Numbered from the stretch's first letter, positions 1 to 10,433 are shown. The stretch is DNA of 64,000 nucleotides from Nordella sp. HKS 07 (GCF_011046735.1 NZ_CP049258.1:1940001-2004000), one strand, 5' to 3'. Made by a program: numbers and translations. Notes: generated by a model not told the origin, from the letters alone.

Positions 1-784
1 GAAAGTACCGGCCGGCACGCAGGTCTTCGAAGAGGACAATGAGACGTTTGTCGCCGACCTCGCCAAGATCGGCGATCGCATCCGCCTGGCGCGCGGCGGC
101 AATGGCGGCTTCGGCAACGCGCATTTCAAGTCCTCGACCAACCGGGCGCCACGCCGCGCCAATCCGGGCGAGGATGCCGAGGAGCGCTGGCTGTGGCTGC
201 GGTTGAAGCTCATCGCCGATGCCGGCCTTCTGGGCATGCCCAATGCCGGCAAATCGACCCTGCTCGCCGCCGTCTCGGCCGCGAAGCCGAAGATCGCCGA
301 TTATCCCTTCACCACGCTCACCCCACAGCTTGGCGTTGTGCGCGCGGCCGGATCGAGCTTCGTGCTGGCCGACATTCCAGGCCTTATCGAGGGCGCCCAT
401 GAAGGCCATGGCCTCGGCACCCGCTTCCTCGGCCATGTCGAGCGCTGCGCCGTTCTCTTGCATCTCATCGATGTGACGGCGGAAGATCCCGTCGCCGCCT
501 ATCGGGTCATCCGCAAGGAGCTCAAATCCTATGGCGGCCATCTCGCCGACAAGCCGGAAGTGATTGCCTTCAATAAGGTCGATGCGGTTTCCGAAGAGGA
601 CCTCAACCTCAAGCTCGCCGACTTCAAGCGCCGCATCCGCAAGACGCCGATCGTGATGTCGGGCGTCACCGGCAGGAATGTCGAGGACGTGATGAAGAAG
701 CTCCTCACGGTCATCACCGACACGCGCCGCGCCGAAAGGGGCGAGACCAGCGACAAAATCAAGATAGAGAACTGGCAGCCGTGA
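1..784 (+). CDS. obgE: GTPase Obg/CgtA, 3'-terminal part
   Basis: The gene runs in from the left edge; about 260 codons are visible (reading frame from base 2). Obg is an essential ribosome-associated GTPase that acts in late 50S assembly and the stringent response. Visible are the end of the glycine-rich Obg fold (GGNGGFGN), the G1 loop GMPNAGKST, the switch/G3 motif DIPGL and G4 NKVD. It ends soon after the G domain, in KIENWQP, with no long C-terminal OCT domain, as is usual in Alphaproteobacteria. Its stop overlaps the GTG start of proB (GTGA), so the two are probably cotranslated. Identification is secure; the N-terminus is outside the window. Confidence 0.96.
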   Translation, partial: KVPAGTQVFEEDNETFVADLAKIGDRIRLARGGNGGFGNAHFKSSTNRAPRRANPGEDAEERWLWLRLKLIADAGLLGMPNAGKSTLLAAVSAAKPKIADYPFTTLTPQLGVVRAAGSSFVLADIPGLIEGAHEGHGLGTRFLGHVERCAVLLHLIDVTAEDPVAAYRVIRKELKSYGGHLADKPEVIAFNKVDAVSEEDLNLKLADFKRRIRKTPIVMSGVTGRNVEDVMKKLLTVITDTRRAERGETSDKIKIENWQP

Positions 785-1908
785 CACAGAGACTGAATGA
801 AGCCCGCCGCATCGTGGTGAAGATCGGTTCGGCGCTGCTGGTCGACGGCAAGACCGGCGCGATCAAGGCCGACTGGCTCGGCTCTCTCGTCGAAGACCTG
901 GCGAAGGCGCGCGCCCGCGGCCAGGACATCATCATTGTCTCGTCGGGCGCCATAGCGCTCGGCCGCCGCAATCTGGGCTTCGCGCAGGGGCAGATCAGGC
1001 TCGAGGAGAGCCAGGCCTCGGCCGCGGTCGGCCAGATCGCCTTCGCCCATGCGTGGTCGGAGGCCTTGCGCCAGCATGGCATCGTCGCCGCGCAGATTCT
1101 GGTGACGCTCAACGATACCGAGGAGCGCCGCCGCTATCTCAATGCCCGCTCCACGCTCTCGACCCTCCTGGCGCGCGGCGCCGTGCCGGTGATCAACGAG
1201 AACGACACGGTCGCCACCTCCGAAATCCGCTATGGCGACAATGATCGCCTCGCCGCCCGCGTCGCCTCGATGATGTCGGCCGACTGCCTGGTGCTGCTCT
1301 CCGACATTGACGGACTCTATACCGCGCCGCCCGGCACACCCGACGCCCGGCTGATCCCTGAGGTCGCCGAAATCACGCCTGAGATCGAAGCCATGGCCGG
1401 CAAGCCGGTGTCGGGTCTGGGCTCAGGCGGCATGATCACCAAGATCGAAGCCGGCAAGATCGCGCTTTCGGCCGGCTGCAACATGGTGATCGCCTCGGGC
1501 CACGCGCTGCATCCCTTCCAGCGCATCGAGAAAGGCGAGGCCTGCACCTGGTTTCTGTCCGGCGCCACTCCCCTGCAATCGCGCAAGCGCTGGATCGCCG
1601 GCACCCTGGTGCCGATGGGAAGGCTCCATGTCGATGACGGCGCGGCGGCCGCCTTGAACAAGGGCAAGAGCCTGTTGCCGGCCGGTGTGAAGCGCATCGA
1701 AGGCAGCTTTGCCAGGGGCGACGCGGTGAGTATTGTAAGCACCGCCGGCCTGGAGATCGCCCGTGGCCTCGTCGCCTATGATCGCGACGACGCGGCGCGC
1801 ATCGCCGGGCGCAAGACGAATGAGATCGAGAAGGCCCTGGGCTTCAGGGGCCGCGACGAGATGGTGCATCGGGATGACCTGGTGATGACGGCGGGAGCAC
1901 GCGCGTGA
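781..1908 (+). CDS. proB: glutamate 5-kinase
   Basis: This enzyme phosphorylates L-glutamate to gamma-glutamyl phosphate, the first and feedback-inhibited step of proline synthesis. The 375-residue product has an N-terminal amino-acid-kinase domain (VVKIGSALL near the start, [15 protein letters not shown], the GDND segment and LLSDIDGLY) and a C-terminal PUA domain from about residue 280. Length matches the two-domain bacterial form. The GTG start overlaps the obgE stop by four bases and the 3' end overlaps the proA GTG start by four, so obgE-proB-proA look like one translationally coupled unit. Confidence 0.97.
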   Translation: MTQRLNEARRIVVKIGSALLVDGKTGAIKADWLGSLVEDLAKARARGQDIIIVSSGAIALGRRNLGFAQGQIRLEESQASAAVGQIAFAHAWSEALRQHGIVAAQILVTLNDTEERRRYLNARSTLSTLLARGAVPVINENDTVATSEIRYGDNDRLAARVASMMSADCLVLLSDIDGLYTAPPGTPDARLIPEVAEITPEIEAMAGKPVSGLGSGGMITKIEAGKIALSAGCNMVIASGHALHPFQRIEKGEACTWFLSGATPLQSRKRWIAGTLVPMGRLHVDDGAAAALNKGKSLLPAGVKRIEGSFARGDAVSIVSTAGLEIARGLVAYDRDDAARIAGRKTNEIEKALGFRGRDEMVHRDDLVMTAGARA

Positions 1909-3185
1909 ACAAGATCGAATCCAAATCCGACACCAAGGCGACGCTTCTGGCCATGGGCGCCGCCGCCCGTCTGGCTGCCCGCCAGCTGGCGCTCGCTTCG
2001 CCGGACATCAAGAACCAGGCTCTCGCTCATATGGCGCAGGCGATCCGCGCCGACGCCCTCCTCATCGCGCGCGAGAATGCCGCCGATCTCGCGGCCGCCA
2101 GGAGCAAGGACCTCAAGAGCTCCTTCCTCGATCGCCTGACTCTGACACCGGAGCGCATCGAGGCGATGGCGAAAGGCCTCGACGACATCGCCGCTTTGCC
2201 TGATCCGATTGGCCGGGTGACCGAGAGCTGGACCAGGCCCAATGGCCTTACCATCGCGCGGGTGCGCGTGCCGATCGGCGTCATCGGCATCATCTATGAA
2301 AGCCGCCCCAATGTGACCGCCGATGCGGGCGCCCTGGCGATGAAATCCGGCAATGCCGCCATCCTGCGCGGTGGTTCGGACAGCTATCGCTCATCGGCGG
2401 CCATCGTCGCCGCGCTGCAGCGCGGCCTCGTCCAGGCCGGCCTGCCAAAAGAAGCGATCCAGATGGTGCCGACCATGGACCGCGACGCCGTTGGCCATCT
2501 GCTTTCGGGCCTCGACGGCACGGTCGATCTTATCGTGCCGCGCGGCGGCAAGAGCCTGGTGGCGCGCGTGCAGCAGGAGGCTCGCGTGCCGGTGTTCAGC
2601 CATCTCGAGGGCATTTGCCATGTCTATGTCGACAAGGCTTCCGAGCTCGGCATGGCGACGAAGATCGTCCTCAATGCCAAAATGCGGCGCACCGGCATAT
2701 GCGGCGCCGCCGAAACCATTCTTGTCGACCGTGCTTGCGCGGCGAGCCATCTCAAGCCTCTCATCACCATGCTGATCGAGGCAGGCTGTCAGGTCAGGGG
2801 CTGCGCCGAGACACAGGCGGCGGACCCGCGCGTGACCCCGGCGAGCGAGGAGGACTGGTCGACCGAATATCTCGACGCCATCGTCTCCATGAAAGTCGTC
2901 GCGGGGCTGGATGACGCGATGGCGCATATCGCCCGCTACGGCTCGCAGCACACCGATGCGATCATCACCGGCGACGAGCAGGCGGCCCGACGCTTTCTCG
3001 CTGAAGTGGACAGCGCGATCACGTTGCACAATGCCTCGACGCAGTTTGCCGATGGCGGCGAGTTCGGCTTCGGCGCCGAGATCGGCATCGCCACCGGCCG
3101 GCTGCATGCCAGGGGGCCCGTCGGCCTCGAGCAATTGACCACCTTCAAATATCAGGTGTCGGGCACGGGGCAGATCCGCCCGTGA
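1905..3185 (+). CDS. proA: gamma-glutamyl phosphate reductase
   Basis: This NADPH-dependent enzyme reduces gamma-glutamyl phosphate to glutamate-5-semialdehyde, the second step of proline biosynthesis. The 426-residue protein belongs to the aldehyde-dehydrogenase superfamily. It shows [10 protein letters not shown] in the cofactor domain, VPRGGKSLV, and the catalytic cysteine within [10 protein letters not shown] at about residue 266; [20 protein letters not shown] near the end is typical of ProA. The start is GTG, inside the end of proB. Full length, with nothing unusual. Confidence 0.97.
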   Translation: MNKIESKSDTKATLLAMGAAARLAARQLALASPDIKNQALAHMAQAIRADALLIARENAADLAAARSKDLKSSFLDRLTLTPERIEAMAKGLDDIAALPDPIGRVTESWTRPNGLTIARVRVPIGVIGIIYESRPNVTADAGALAMKSGNAAILRGGSDSYRSSAAIVAALQRGLVQAGLPKEAIQMVPTMDRDAVGHLLSGLDGTVDLIVPRGGKSLVARVQQEARVPVFSHLEGICHVYVDKASELGMATKIVLNAKMRRTGICGAAETILVDRACAASHLKPLITMLIEAGCQVRGCAETQAADPRVTPASEEDWSTEYLDAIVSMKVVAGLDDAMAHIARYGSQHTDAIITGDEQAARRFLAEVDSAITLHNASTQFADGGEFGFGAEIGIATGRLHARGPVGLEQLTTFKYQVSGTGQIRP

Positions 3186-3192
3186 GGCCTGC

Positions 3193-3804
3193 GTGATCGT
3201 CCCCCCTCCTTTCGGTGCCGGCCAGCGCATCGGGCTCTTCGGCGGCTCATTCAATCCGGCGCATAGCGGCCATCGGGCCGTGGCGCTGTATGCGCTGAAG
3301 CGCCTGGGGCTCGACTGGATCTGGTGGCTGGTCTCGCCGCAGAACCCGCTGAAGGATGCCGGAGACTACCGCGACTATGACGAACGCCTTGCGGTGACGC
3401 GGCTGGTGGCGCGGCATCCGCGTTTCATCGTCAGCAATCTCGAGGAGCAGCTCAAGACCCGCACCACCGCGGCGACGCTCGCCGCCTTGGCCCCGGTTTT
3501 GCGGCGCGGCCGCTTCGTCTGGATCATGGGCGCCGACAGCTTCGCCAATCTGCACCATTGGAACGACTGGACCGAAATTCCAGAAACCATCCCGCTCGCG
3601 ATATTGGCGAGGCCGGGATACTCCATGCGGGCCCTCGAAAGCCCGGCGGCACTGCGGTATGAGAACCGGCGCATCGCCACCGAAAGGGCGAAGGAATTGC
3701 CGGGGGCTCCACCGCCGGCCTGGTGCTTTATTCCCATGCCATTGCGGTCCGAAAGTTCCACGGCGATCCGGGAACGCGCCAAAAACCGGAAACAAACGTC
3801 ATGA
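3193..3804 (+). CDS. nadD: nicotinate-nucleotide adenylyltransferase
   Basis: NadD transfers AMP from ATP to nicotinate mononucleotide in NAD synthesis. The 203-residue product begins with the nucleotidyltransferase signature GLFGGSFNPAHSGH, carries WIMGADSFANLHHW in the middle and ends with the SSTAIRERA version of the ISSTxIR motif. The start is GTG, seven bases after the proA stop, so it probably belongs to the same transcript. proA-nadD-rsfS-rlmH is the standard alphaproteobacterial order, which supports the assignment. Confidence 0.95.
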   Translation: MIVPPPFGAGQRIGLFGGSFNPAHSGHRAVALYALKRLGLDWIWWLVSPQNPLKDAGDYRDYDERLAVTRLVARHPRFIVSNLEEQLKTRTTAATLAALAPVLRRGRFVWIMGADSFANLHHWNDWTEIPETIPLAILARPGYSMRALESPAALRYENRRIATERAKELPGAPPPAWCFIPMPLRSESSTAIRERAKNRKQTS

Positions 3805-3909
3805 CCACGTCATGAGCGAGGTGCTTGAATAGAATCGCCGACGCTCCTATTCTTAGGGTGTCGTAATCCCTGAAGGGAACTGACGCAGTCTCTATGAAGC
3901 ACTGCCTTA

Positions 3910-4344
3910 TTGAAGAGGACATCCACACTGACAGCGCCAAGAAAGAAAACCGGCGCGCCTAAGCGCGCCGTAGCGGTGAAGTCTGCGCCGAAGCGCAAGA
4001 CGAAGAACGCTCTCCTCACTTCCATCCTCAGCCATCTCGAAGATGCCAAGGCCGAGGACATCGTCACCATCGATCTCAATGGCAAGGCGGTCATCGCCGA
4101 CGGCATGATCGTCGCGACCGGACGCTCGAACCGTCATGTCGGCGCCATCGCCGACCAGCTGGTCGAAAAGCTCAAGGGCGAAGGCTACAAGGACCTGCGC
4201 GTCGAGGGCTTGCCGCATGCGGACTGGGTTCTGGTCGATGCCGGCGACATCGTCGTGCATATTTTCCGGCCGGAAGTCAGAAGCTTCTACAATCTCGAGA
4301 AGCTCTGGTCGGACCACGCGCCCGACGAACGCGTCGCGGTCTGA
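3910..4344 (+). CDS. rsfS: ribosomal silencing factor RsfS
   Basis: RsfS binds uL14 on the 50S subunit and blocks subunit joining when nutrients are scarce. The family domain occupies about residues 35-140 (LEDAKAEDIVTIDL, the conserved ATGRSNRHVGAIAD segment, and ADWVLVDAGDIVVHIF). The N-terminal 30 residues are lysine/arginine-rich and low in complexity. I placed the start at a TTG because no in-frame ATG lies upstream in the open frame; the ribosome-binding site is weak, so the true start could be somewhat downstream. The gene sits between nadD and rlmH as expected. Confidence 0.92.
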   Translation: MKRTSTLTAPRKKTGAPKRAVAVKSAPKRKTKNALLTSILSHLEDAKAEDIVTIDLNGKAVIADGMIVATGRSNRHVGAIADQLVEKLKGEGYKDLRVEGLPHADWVLVDAGDIVVHIFRPEVRSFYNLEKLWSDHAPDERVAV

Positions 4345-4359
4345 CGGCGCTTCGCCAGG

Positions 4360-4842
4360 GTGAGGCTCGCCATTCTTGCTATTGGCCGGCTCAAGGCCGG
4401 CCCTGAGCTTGACCTGTTCGACGACTATGCCAAGCGGGCTCGCGGGCTGGGCCGGGCTTGCGGCATAACCGAGATCACGGCGCGCGATTTCGCCGAATCG
4501 AAACTTTCCGACGCGCCCGGCCGCATGGCGGCCGAAGCCGCCCTGCTCACCGAAGCGATACCGCCATCCGCCTTCACCATTGTCCTCGACGAACGGGGAA
4601 AATCACTGTCGAGCGATGAGTTCGCCCAGCTTTTCCGCCGCCATCTCGATCAGGGAACACAATCGATTGCCTGTCTCATCGGCGGACCGGACGGGCATGG
4701 ACCGGAACTGCGCAGGAAGGCCGGGCTTCTCTTGTCCTTGGGTTCCATGACCTGGCCGCATCGCCTCGCCCGCGTGATGCTGGCCGAGCAGATTTACCGG
4801 GCAGTCACCATTTTGGTGAAACATCCCTATCATCGCATTTGA
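4360..4842 (+). CDS. rlmH: 23S rRNA pseudouridine-1915 N3-methyltransferase RlmH
   Basis: RlmH is a small SPOUT methyltransferase that modifies pseudouridine 1915 of 23S rRNA in assembled 70S ribosomes. The 160-residue product has the typical length, the SAM-binding LIGGPDGHG loop, and the knot-forming C-terminus SMTWPHRLARVMLAEQIYRA followed by KHPYHR. The start is GTG, 15 bases after rsfS. Identification is secure. Confidence 0.96.
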   Translation: MRLAILAIGRLKAGPELDLFDDYAKRARGLGRACGITEITARDFAESKLSDAPGRMAAEAALLTEAIPPSAFTIVLDERGKSLSSDEFAQLFRRHLDQGTQSIACLIGGPDGHGPELRRKAGLLLSLGSMTWPHRLARVMLAEQIYRAVTILVKHPYHRI

Positions 4843-4867
4843 AGCCGGATGCGGTAATTCGTGTTGC

Positions 4868-4980
4868 TTTAGATTACGATCATTTCAGGTTGGGTCGACC
4901 TGAAATGATAAACGTGATCGGAATCTTATATTTAGCGCGTAATTGGACGGAAAACCGGTAGCCACTTTTCCTGATTACGT
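4868..4980. repeat. mosaic intergenic repeat family A, copy 1
   Basis: A palindromic stretch (TTTCAGG...CCTGAAA inside CGATCA...TGATCG-like arms) is followed by a second conserved block containing GCGCGTAATT and GGAAAACCGGTAGCCACTTTTC. The same two-part structure recurs at 26335-26452 and, inverted, at 35037-35140. The rest of the 4843-5030 gap holds nothing else recognisable. It may serve as a transcript end for rlmH, but that is inference. Confidence 0.75.
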
Positions 4981-5030
4981 ACTAGTGAAGCCCTACTTTG
5001 GACATCTCGCCTCGATAATTTGCCCATCCG

Positions 5031-6317
5031 ATGACGTCGTCCCTCCCGAATCTGCGTCCGATGCTGGCGGCTTTGGCCGCCTTTGCCGTCATGATTCCGG
5101 CCGCCTCGGCACAGACGGCGGACGACCTCAACACCCTGGAGCAGCAGCTCGACGCCTCCAAGTCCCTGCAGGAGCAGATCGCCGCCGAGCGCGAGGCGAT
5201 CGTCCAGGAGCAGGCGGCACTGTCGCAGAAGCTGATCGCGCTGGCCGAGAAGATCCAGTCGCGCGAGGCCGCCATCCTCGGCGCCGAGGAGCGCCTGCAG
5301 GAGCTCGATGCCGAACAATTGAAGATTCATACCGGTCTCGCCGCCAGGCGCGAGGAGATCTCTCGGCTTCTCGCCGGGCTCCAGCGCATCGAGCGCAATC
5401 CGCCGCCGGCCCTGGTCGTAGAGCCTACGGACGTGCTGTCCGCCTTGCGCAGCGCCATGATGTTCGGGACGATCGTCCCCGAGTTGCGCCAGGAAGCGGC
5501 ATCGCTGTCCGCCCAGCTGGCCCGGCTCGAGACCTTGCAGGCTCAGACGGTGACCGAGCGCGAAAGCCTCAAGGACCATGTCGCCCGGCTGTTCTCGTCG
5601 CGCCGCGAGATGACCGATCTCCAGGCGCGCAAGAAATCACTGCTCGCCGATACGAATGAACGTCTCAAGGCCGAGAAGCAGAGAGCCCGCGCACTCGCCG
5701 AGAAGGCGAAGGACATGAAGCAGCTCCTTGCCACACTGGAAGAGGAGCGCCTCAAGGCCGAGGCGGCCGAAAAGGCGAGAGCCGAGGCGGAAGCGAAGAC
5801 TGCCGCGGAGCTCAAGGCCAAGGCCGAAGCCCAGGCCCGCATCGCCGCGGCGAAGAAGCTCCAGCCGCGCATGGCCTTTGCCGATATCAAGGCCAGCCTG
5901 CAATATCCGGCCCAGGGCCAGATTCTTAAGGTCTATGGCGCAAGCGACGGTTTCGGCGGCACGACCAGAGGCATTTTCGTCGCCACAAGGGCCGATGCCC
6001 AGGTGGTCACCCCGGCTGACGGCCATGTGGAATTCGCTGGACCTTTCCGCTCCTATGGCCAACTCTTGATCTTGAACACGGGCGGCGGCTATCATGTGCT
6101 CCTGGCAGGCTTGGGTGAGATTACGGCTGAGCAGGGACAATTTCTGCAAGCCGGAGAGCCTGTAGGAATAATGGGAAAGAGCGCCGCGCCGGGGACGTTG
6201 ACGGGCGACCAGCTGCAAAATGGCCGGCCCGTACTATATATTGAGTTCCGGAAGAATGGCGAGGCGATCGATTCGTCACCCTGGTGGATCGGCGGCTTCG
6301 CGCAAGCCCGAGGATGA
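5031..6317 (+). CDS. murein hydrolase activator, EnvC/LytM-like
   Basis: This is a periplasmic cell-division protein of the EnvC type, which activates amidases rather than cutting peptidoglycan itself. The 428-residue product has a signal peptide (residues 1-29, ending ASA-QTA), long glutamine/glutamate-rich coiled coils at about 30-110 and 185-280, and a C-terminal LytM/M23-like domain from about 300. The zinc-binding residues of active M23 peptidases appear lost: the expected GxHxGxD region reads GTTRGIF and only GYHVLLAG retains a histidine. That fits an activator. It precedes ctpA, as in other Rhizobiales. The start ATG at 5031 gives a proper signal peptide. Confidence 0.9.
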   Translation: MTSSLPNLRPMLAALAAFAVMIPAASAQTADDLNTLEQQLDASKSLQEQIAAEREAIVQEQAALSQKLIALAEKIQSREAAILGAEERLQELDAEQLKIHTGLAARREEISRLLAGLQRIERNPPPALVVEPTDVLSALRSAMMFGTIVPELRQEAASLSAQLARLETLQAQTVTERESLKDHVARLFSSRREMTDLQARKKSLLADTNERLKAEKQRARALAEKAKDMKQLLATLEEERLKAEAAEKARAEAEAKTAAELKAKAEAQARIAAAKKLQPRMAFADIKASLQYPAQGQILKVYGASDGFGGTTRGIFVATRADAQVVTPADGHVEFAGPFRSYGQLLILNTGGGYHVLLAGLGEITAEQGQFLQAGEPVGIMGKSAAPGTLTGDQLQNGRPVLYIEFRKNGEAIDSSPWWIGGFAQARG

Positions 6318-6325
6318 GGCCTGAT

Positions 6326-7684
6326 ATGAAGATACGGTCATTTGGTTTGGTTCTGGCAGGCGCTGTCTCGGCGACGGTACTCTGGCAGGCTTGGAGTGGC
6401 GCCATTGCCGCGTCGAATTCCGATACCTACAAGCAGCTGAACCTGTTCGGCGACGTGTTCGATCGCGTGCGCTCCGACTATGTCGAGCCGCCCGATGAAG
6501 AGAAGATGATCGAAGCCGCCATCGACGGCATGCTCACTTCGCTCGATCCGCATTCGAGCTACATGAACGCCAAGCGTTTCCAGGAAATGCAGGTGCAGAC
6601 CAAGGGCGAGTTCGGCGGCCTCGGCATCGAGGTCACCATGGAGAACGGCCTGGTCAAGGTTGTGGCTCCCATCGACGAAACGCCCGCCGCCCGTGCCGGC
6701 GTCATGGCCAACGACCTCATCATCAAGCTCGACGGCGCCGAGGTGCAGGGCATGTCGCTCAATGAAGCGGTCGACAAGATGCGCGGCAAGGTGAACACGC
6801 CCATCACGCTCACCGTGATGCGCCAGGGCGCCAAGGAGCCGCTCGAATTCAAGCTGGTGCGCGACATCATCCGCGTGAAGTCGGTGAAATTCGAAATCGA
6901 GGGCCCGCAGAAGGACGTCGGCTATATCCGCATCTCCTCCTTCACCGAGCAGACCCAGGAAGGCCTTGATGCGGCGCTGAGCCAGATCCGGAAAGACACC
7001 GGCGACAAGCTCAAGGGCTATATCATCGACATGCGCAACAACCCGGGCGGCCTGCTCGACCAAGCGATCTCGGTGTCGGATACGTTCCTCGACCGCGGCG
7101 AGATCGTTTCGACGCGCGGCCGCAATGCCGACGAGACCCAGCGCTTCAACGCCCAGAAGGGCGACACCTCCGACGGAAAGCCGGTGGTGGTGCTGATCAA
7201 TGGCGGCTCGGCCTCTGCCTCGGAGATCGTCGCCGGCGCCTTGCAGGACCATAAGCGCGCTACCGTCATCGGCACGCGCTCATTCGGCAAGGGTTCGGTG
7301 CAGACCATCATCCCGCTCGGCAGCCAGGGCGCTCTCCGCCTCACGACGGCGCGCTACTACACACCTGCCGGCCGCTCCATCCAGGCCAAGGGCATCGACC
7401 CCGATACCGTGATCGAGCAGGAACTGCCGCCCGAGCTTCTCGGCAAGGATACATCGACCAAGGGCGAGGCGAGCCTCAAGGGCCACCTCACCAATGAGGG
7501 CGGCGGCGACGAGGGTGGCGGTTCTTCGGCCTATGTGCCGGAAGACAAGACGAAGGATCTGCAGCTGCAGGCGGCGATCGACGTTCTTCATGGCGTCAAG
7601 GTGGCGAGCAACGCCAAGCCAAAGGAAGCCGCCAAGCCGCCGCAGACGACCAATAACTCGGACGACGAAACCAACGCCAACTGA
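6326..7684 (+). CDS. ctpA: carboxy-terminal processing protease (S41)
   Basis: This periplasmic tail-specific serine protease has 452 residues from the ATG at 6326. The start was chosen because it gives a clean signal peptide (MKIRSFGLVLAGAV...). A PDZ domain lies at about residues 85-165 (GEFGGLGIEVT, AARAGVMANDLI). The S41 catalytic core shows the serine motif GGSASASEIVAGAL and the general-base lysine in RSFGKGSVQ. The C-terminal tail after about residue 400 is glycine/lysine-rich and probably disordered. It lies directly after the EnvC-like gene, consistent with joint work in envelope remodelling. Confidence 0.95.
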   Translation: MKIRSFGLVLAGAVSATVLWQAWSGAIAASNSDTYKQLNLFGDVFDRVRSDYVEPPDEEKMIEAAIDGMLTSLDPHSSYMNAKRFQEMQVQTKGEFGGLGIEVTMENGLVKVVAPIDETPAARAGVMANDLIIKLDGAEVQGMSLNEAVDKMRGKVNTPITLTVMRQGAKEPLEFKLVRDIIRVKSVKFEIEGPQKDVGYIRISSFTEQTQEGLDAALSQIRKDTGDKLKGYIIDMRNNPGGLLDQAISVSDTFLDRGEIVSTRGRNADETQRFNAQKGDTSDGKPVVVLINGGSASASEIVAGALQDHKRATVIGTRSFGKGSVQTIIPLGSQGALRLTTARYYTPAGRSIQAKGIDPDTVIEQELPPELLGKDTSTKGEASLKGHLTNEGGGDEGGGSSAYVPEDKTKDLQLQAAIDVLHGVKVASNAKPKEAAKPPQTTNNSDDETNAN

Positions 7685-7703
7685 TTTTGTTGGGTAAGCA
7701 TCT

Positions 7704-7730
7704 GCGCGCGACTGGCCTCCAGTCGCGCGC
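7704..7730 (+). terminator. intrinsic terminator after ctpA
   Basis: A perfect 12-bp stem (GCGCGCGACTGG / CCAGTCGCGCGC) with a three-base loop starts 19 bases after the ctpA stop and is followed by TTTGCATT. The hairpin is very stable and well placed, though the T-tract is short. Confidence 0.8.
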
Positions 7731-7873
7731 TTTGCATTCAAGGCGCGCATTGTGTCGATGATGCAACCCTACGTTGGCAAGCCGACAGAATATAGAATCC
7801 CGTTGTAATTCAAAGGGTGAACGCGGCATTAACCCTTCCCAGGGCAGCATCGGCCGAGGGAGACGATTCGGTT

Positions 7874-9043
7874 ATGCGGCGAAACGAATTTCGGCAGCCT
7901 CTGCGTCGGCGCGGGGCATGGGAAAAGCTCTGGGCCAAGCGCCCGTCTTCCTTGTGGGTGGCATCGGTTTCGGCCATCGTGCTGCTGACCGCCGGCACCG
8001 TCTGGCTCTCCCGCGTCCCCTATCCCTATGCCGGTGAGCCAGTGATAGTGGTCAAGATCCCCCCCGTTGCGGAACTGAACACCGCATCAACCGACCCCGC
8101 GCCGAGACCCGAAGCGGAAGCCCCCGAAACGCCATCCGAAGACGAAGACAGCAGGAAGGTCGAGATCCTGGAGGCTCCCCCCCAGGAGACCGTGGAGACG
8201 GAAGCTGCGATCATCATCTCGCCGCGCCGCAGCCTGAAACCCGCCCCCTTCGCCGAAGTGAGCGAGACGGGACCTTATGGTGCCCTGCCGCGCATCGGCG
8301 CCGGCAACAAGAAGCCGCATAACATCTACGCACGGCCCGTTTCTGCCAGCATCCTGTATTCCAACATGCCGAAAGTGGCCATCGCGCTGGGTGGCATGGG
8401 ACTCAACACCGAACTGACGCAGAAGGCCATCAAGTCGCTGCCCGGCGAGGTGACCTTCGCCTTCGCCCCCTATGGCGAGAATCTGCAGGTGCAAGTAAAC
8501 AAGGCGCGCGCCGATGGCCACGAAGTCATGCTGCAGCTGCCGCTCGAGCCCTTTGGCTTTCCCGCCGCCAATCCCGGCCCCAAGACATTGATGGCGCACG
8601 CAGACGCCGGCGCCAATCTCGATGCGCTCGCCTGGCATATGGGGCGCTTTGCCGGCTATACCGGCATCACCAACTATATGGGAGCACGGTTCCTGACTGA
8701 TGCCCAGGCCTTGCGCCCGGTGCTTGCCGAAATGAAGAAGCGCGGAGTCGTCTTCCTGGATGATGGCCAGGCAGCCCGCAGCATGGCCGCACAGGTCGGG
8801 CAGGTTGTCGGCCTACCGGTGCGTAACGGGGTTAAGGTGATCGACTTGGACGCGACGGAAGAAGGCATTGAGAAGGCCCTTGAAGAGCTGGAAACCGAGG
8901 CCCGCGACAAAGGCGTGGCGATTGGCACCGGAACCGGTCTCGACGTCACCATCGATACGCTCGATCAATGGTCGCGTTCGCTCTCCGAAAAGGGCATATT
9001 ATTGGTCCCCGTCAGTGCCGCCTATCGTGGACGAGCGAGCTAG
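7874..9043 (+). CDS. divergent polysaccharide deacetylase family protein
   Basis: The product belongs to the divergent polysaccharide deacetylase group (formerly DUF610), found next to ctpA in Alphaproteobacteria. It has a basic N-terminus, one membrane anchor at about residues 25-45 ([20 protein letters not shown]), a proline/glutamate-rich linker to about residue 130 and the deacetylase-like barrel to the end ([44 protein letters not shown]). I prefer the ATG at 7874, which has GAGGGAG upstream; a GTG at 7817 would add 19 residues. Enzymatic activity is unproven. The stop overlaps the rppH start. Confidence 0.85.
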   Translation: MRRNEFRQPLRRRGAWEKLWAKRPSSLWVASVSAIVLLTAGTVWLSRVPYPYAGEPVIVVKIPPVAELNTASTDPAPRPEAEAPETPSEDEDSRKVEILEAPPQETVETEAAIIISPRRSLKPAPFAEVSETGPYGALPRIGAGNKKPHNIYARPVSASILYSNMPKVAIALGGMGLNTELTQKAIKSLPGEVTFAFAPYGENLQVQVNKARADGHEVMLQLPLEPFGFPAANPGPKTLMAHADAGANLDALAWHMGRFAGYTGITNYMGARFLTDAQALRPVLAEMKKRGVVFLDDGQAARSMAAQVGQVVGLPVRNGVKVIDLDATEEGIEKALEELETEARDKGVAIGTGTGLDVTIDTLDQWSRSLSEKGILLVPVSAAYRGRAS

Positions 9044-9540
9044 TGAGCAAGAAGCTATCCGACCTGCCTTACCGCCCTTGCGTGGGCGTCATGCTGATCA
9101 ATCGCCTGGGTCTCGTGTGGATTGGCCGGCGCGCCGACAAGCCTAATGACGAAGGCTCGGGCCAATGGTGGCAGATGCCGCAAGGCGGCATAGACAAAGG
9201 CGAGGACCCGCAAGTGGCCGCTTTGCGCGAATTGCAGGAGGAGACTTCCGTCACCTCGGCGGAGGTCATCACCGAATCGCCCGAATGGTACAAGTACGAT
9301 CTGCCCGAGCATCTGATCGGCAAATCGTGGAATGGCAGATATCGCGGCCAGACGCAGAAGTGGTTTGCTCTGCGCTTCACGGGCACCGACAGCGAGGTCA
9401 ATCTGAAGTCGCCCGGTCACAAGCAGGAATTCGACGAATGGCGCTGGGCCGGCATGGATGAGATCCAGGACCAGATCGTGCCCTTCAAGCGTGAGGTCTA
9501 TGCCAAGGTGATCGCCGCTTTCCGCCATCTCGGCGCGTGA
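9043..9540 (+). CDS. rppH: RNA pyrophosphohydrolase
   Basis: RppH removes pyrophosphate from the 5' end of mRNA to start RNase E-dependent decay. The 165-residue protein shows the Nudix box G-I-D-K-G-E...RELQEETSV following WWQMPQGG, and the RppH-typical start of [11 protein letters not shown]. The start is GTG at 9043, sharing one base with the upstream stop (TAGTG). The upstream extension of the frame is not needed for the domain. It could also be called (di)nucleoside polyphosphate hydrolase, the older name for the same family. Confidence 0.94.
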   Translation: MSKKLSDLPYRPCVGVMLINRLGLVWIGRRADKPNDEGSGQWWQMPQGGIDKGEDPQVAALRELQEETSVTSAEVITESPEWYKYDLPEHLIGKSWNGRYRGQTQKWFALRFTGTDSEVNLKSPGHKQEFDEWRWAGMDEIQDQIVPFKREVYAKVIAAFRHLGA

Positions 9541-9552
9541 GCTGACTGCCCC

Positions 9553-10209
9553 ATGTTCAAGCACATCATCTTCGATTGTGACGGCGTATTGGTCGACAGC
9601 GAGCCGCTTTCGATGGAGGTCGATCGCGACATACTTGCCGAGAACGGCATCGCCATGACGGTGGAGGAGGTCGGCGCCCAGTTCATCGGCCTCACCTTCG
9701 AGGACTTCATCAGGAAGATTGAAACCGACTACCGCATCAAGCTGCCGGCCGATGTGACGGAGGACAAGAACCGCCGCCTGCTCGACCTCTATGAACGCAA
9801 GCTCAAGCCCGCGCCCGGCATCCACGACATACTGGCGCGGATGGCGACGCCGACCAGCGTCGCTTCCAACAGCCCGCGCCACCGCGTCGAGGCGGCCTTC
9901 CGCATCGCCGGCCTCACGCCGTTCTTCGGGAGCCGCATCACCACTTTCGAGGATGTGGCGCAAGGCAAGCCGGCGCCCGACGTCTATGTCGAGGCGGCGC
10001 GGCGCGCTGGCCTCGCACCTGCGGCCTGTCTCGCCATCGAGGATAGCAGGGCGGGCGTTGCCTCGGCGGTGGCGGCCGGCTGTCCCGTCATCGGGTTCAC
10101 CGGCCTGGCCCATGACGGCGATGCCTTGGAACAGGCCCTCCTGCGTCTCGGCGCCCGGAAAGTCATCGCCCGCCATGCCGATTTGCCTGCGGCATTTGCT
10201 GCCGTTTAA
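9553..10209 (+). CDS. HAD-superfamily phosphatase (beta-PGM/GPH-like)
   Basis: A 218-residue haloacid-dehalogenase hydrolase with motif I DCDGVLVDSEP at residues 7-17, motif II SNSPRHR, motif III in GKPAPDVY and motif IV IEDSRAGV. A helical C1 cap lies between motifs I and II. The family includes phosphoglycolate phosphatases and beta-phosphoglucomutases; the substrate cannot be read from sequence. It starts 12 bases after rppH and is probably cotranscribed with it. Confidence 0.88.
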   Translation: MFKHIIFDCDGVLVDSEPLSMEVDRDILAENGIAMTVEEVGAQFIGLTFEDFIRKIETDYRIKLPADVTEDKNRRLLDLYERKLKPAPGIHDILARMATPTSVASNSPRHRVEAAFRIAGLTPFFGSRITTFEDVAQGKPAPDVYVEAARRAGLAPAACLAIEDSRAGVASAVAAGCPVIGFTGLAHDGDALEQALLRLGARKVIARHADLPAAFAAV

Positions 10210-10213
10210 GCCT

Positions 10214-10244
10214 TTGACATTCGGGGCGGACCAGCCCATATACC
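10214..10244 (+). promoter_or_regulatory. sigma-70-type promoter for the helicase gene
   Basis: A perfect -35 box TTGACA (10214-10219) is followed after 17-19 bases by an AT-rich -10 candidate (CATATA/TATACC, 10237-10244). The predicted transcript would carry a leader of about 185 bases before the helicase start at 10434. Confidence 0.55.
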
Positions 10245-10433
10245 GCTTGCTCGCTGCATAATTACGGATGCGTGAAGTGGCGCCTGTGCGCCCCGTCCGG
10301 CTCACGCGAGCATTTCCAAACATTCCTGTCACGCGGAAGGTTTCAGCGCCGCGCCCAGGGTCTGCGCCTCATCGCGTATGCCCGTTTCGGACAGGACGGT
10401 GCTGCTCATCCGTTCCGAATTGAAAGCAGTATT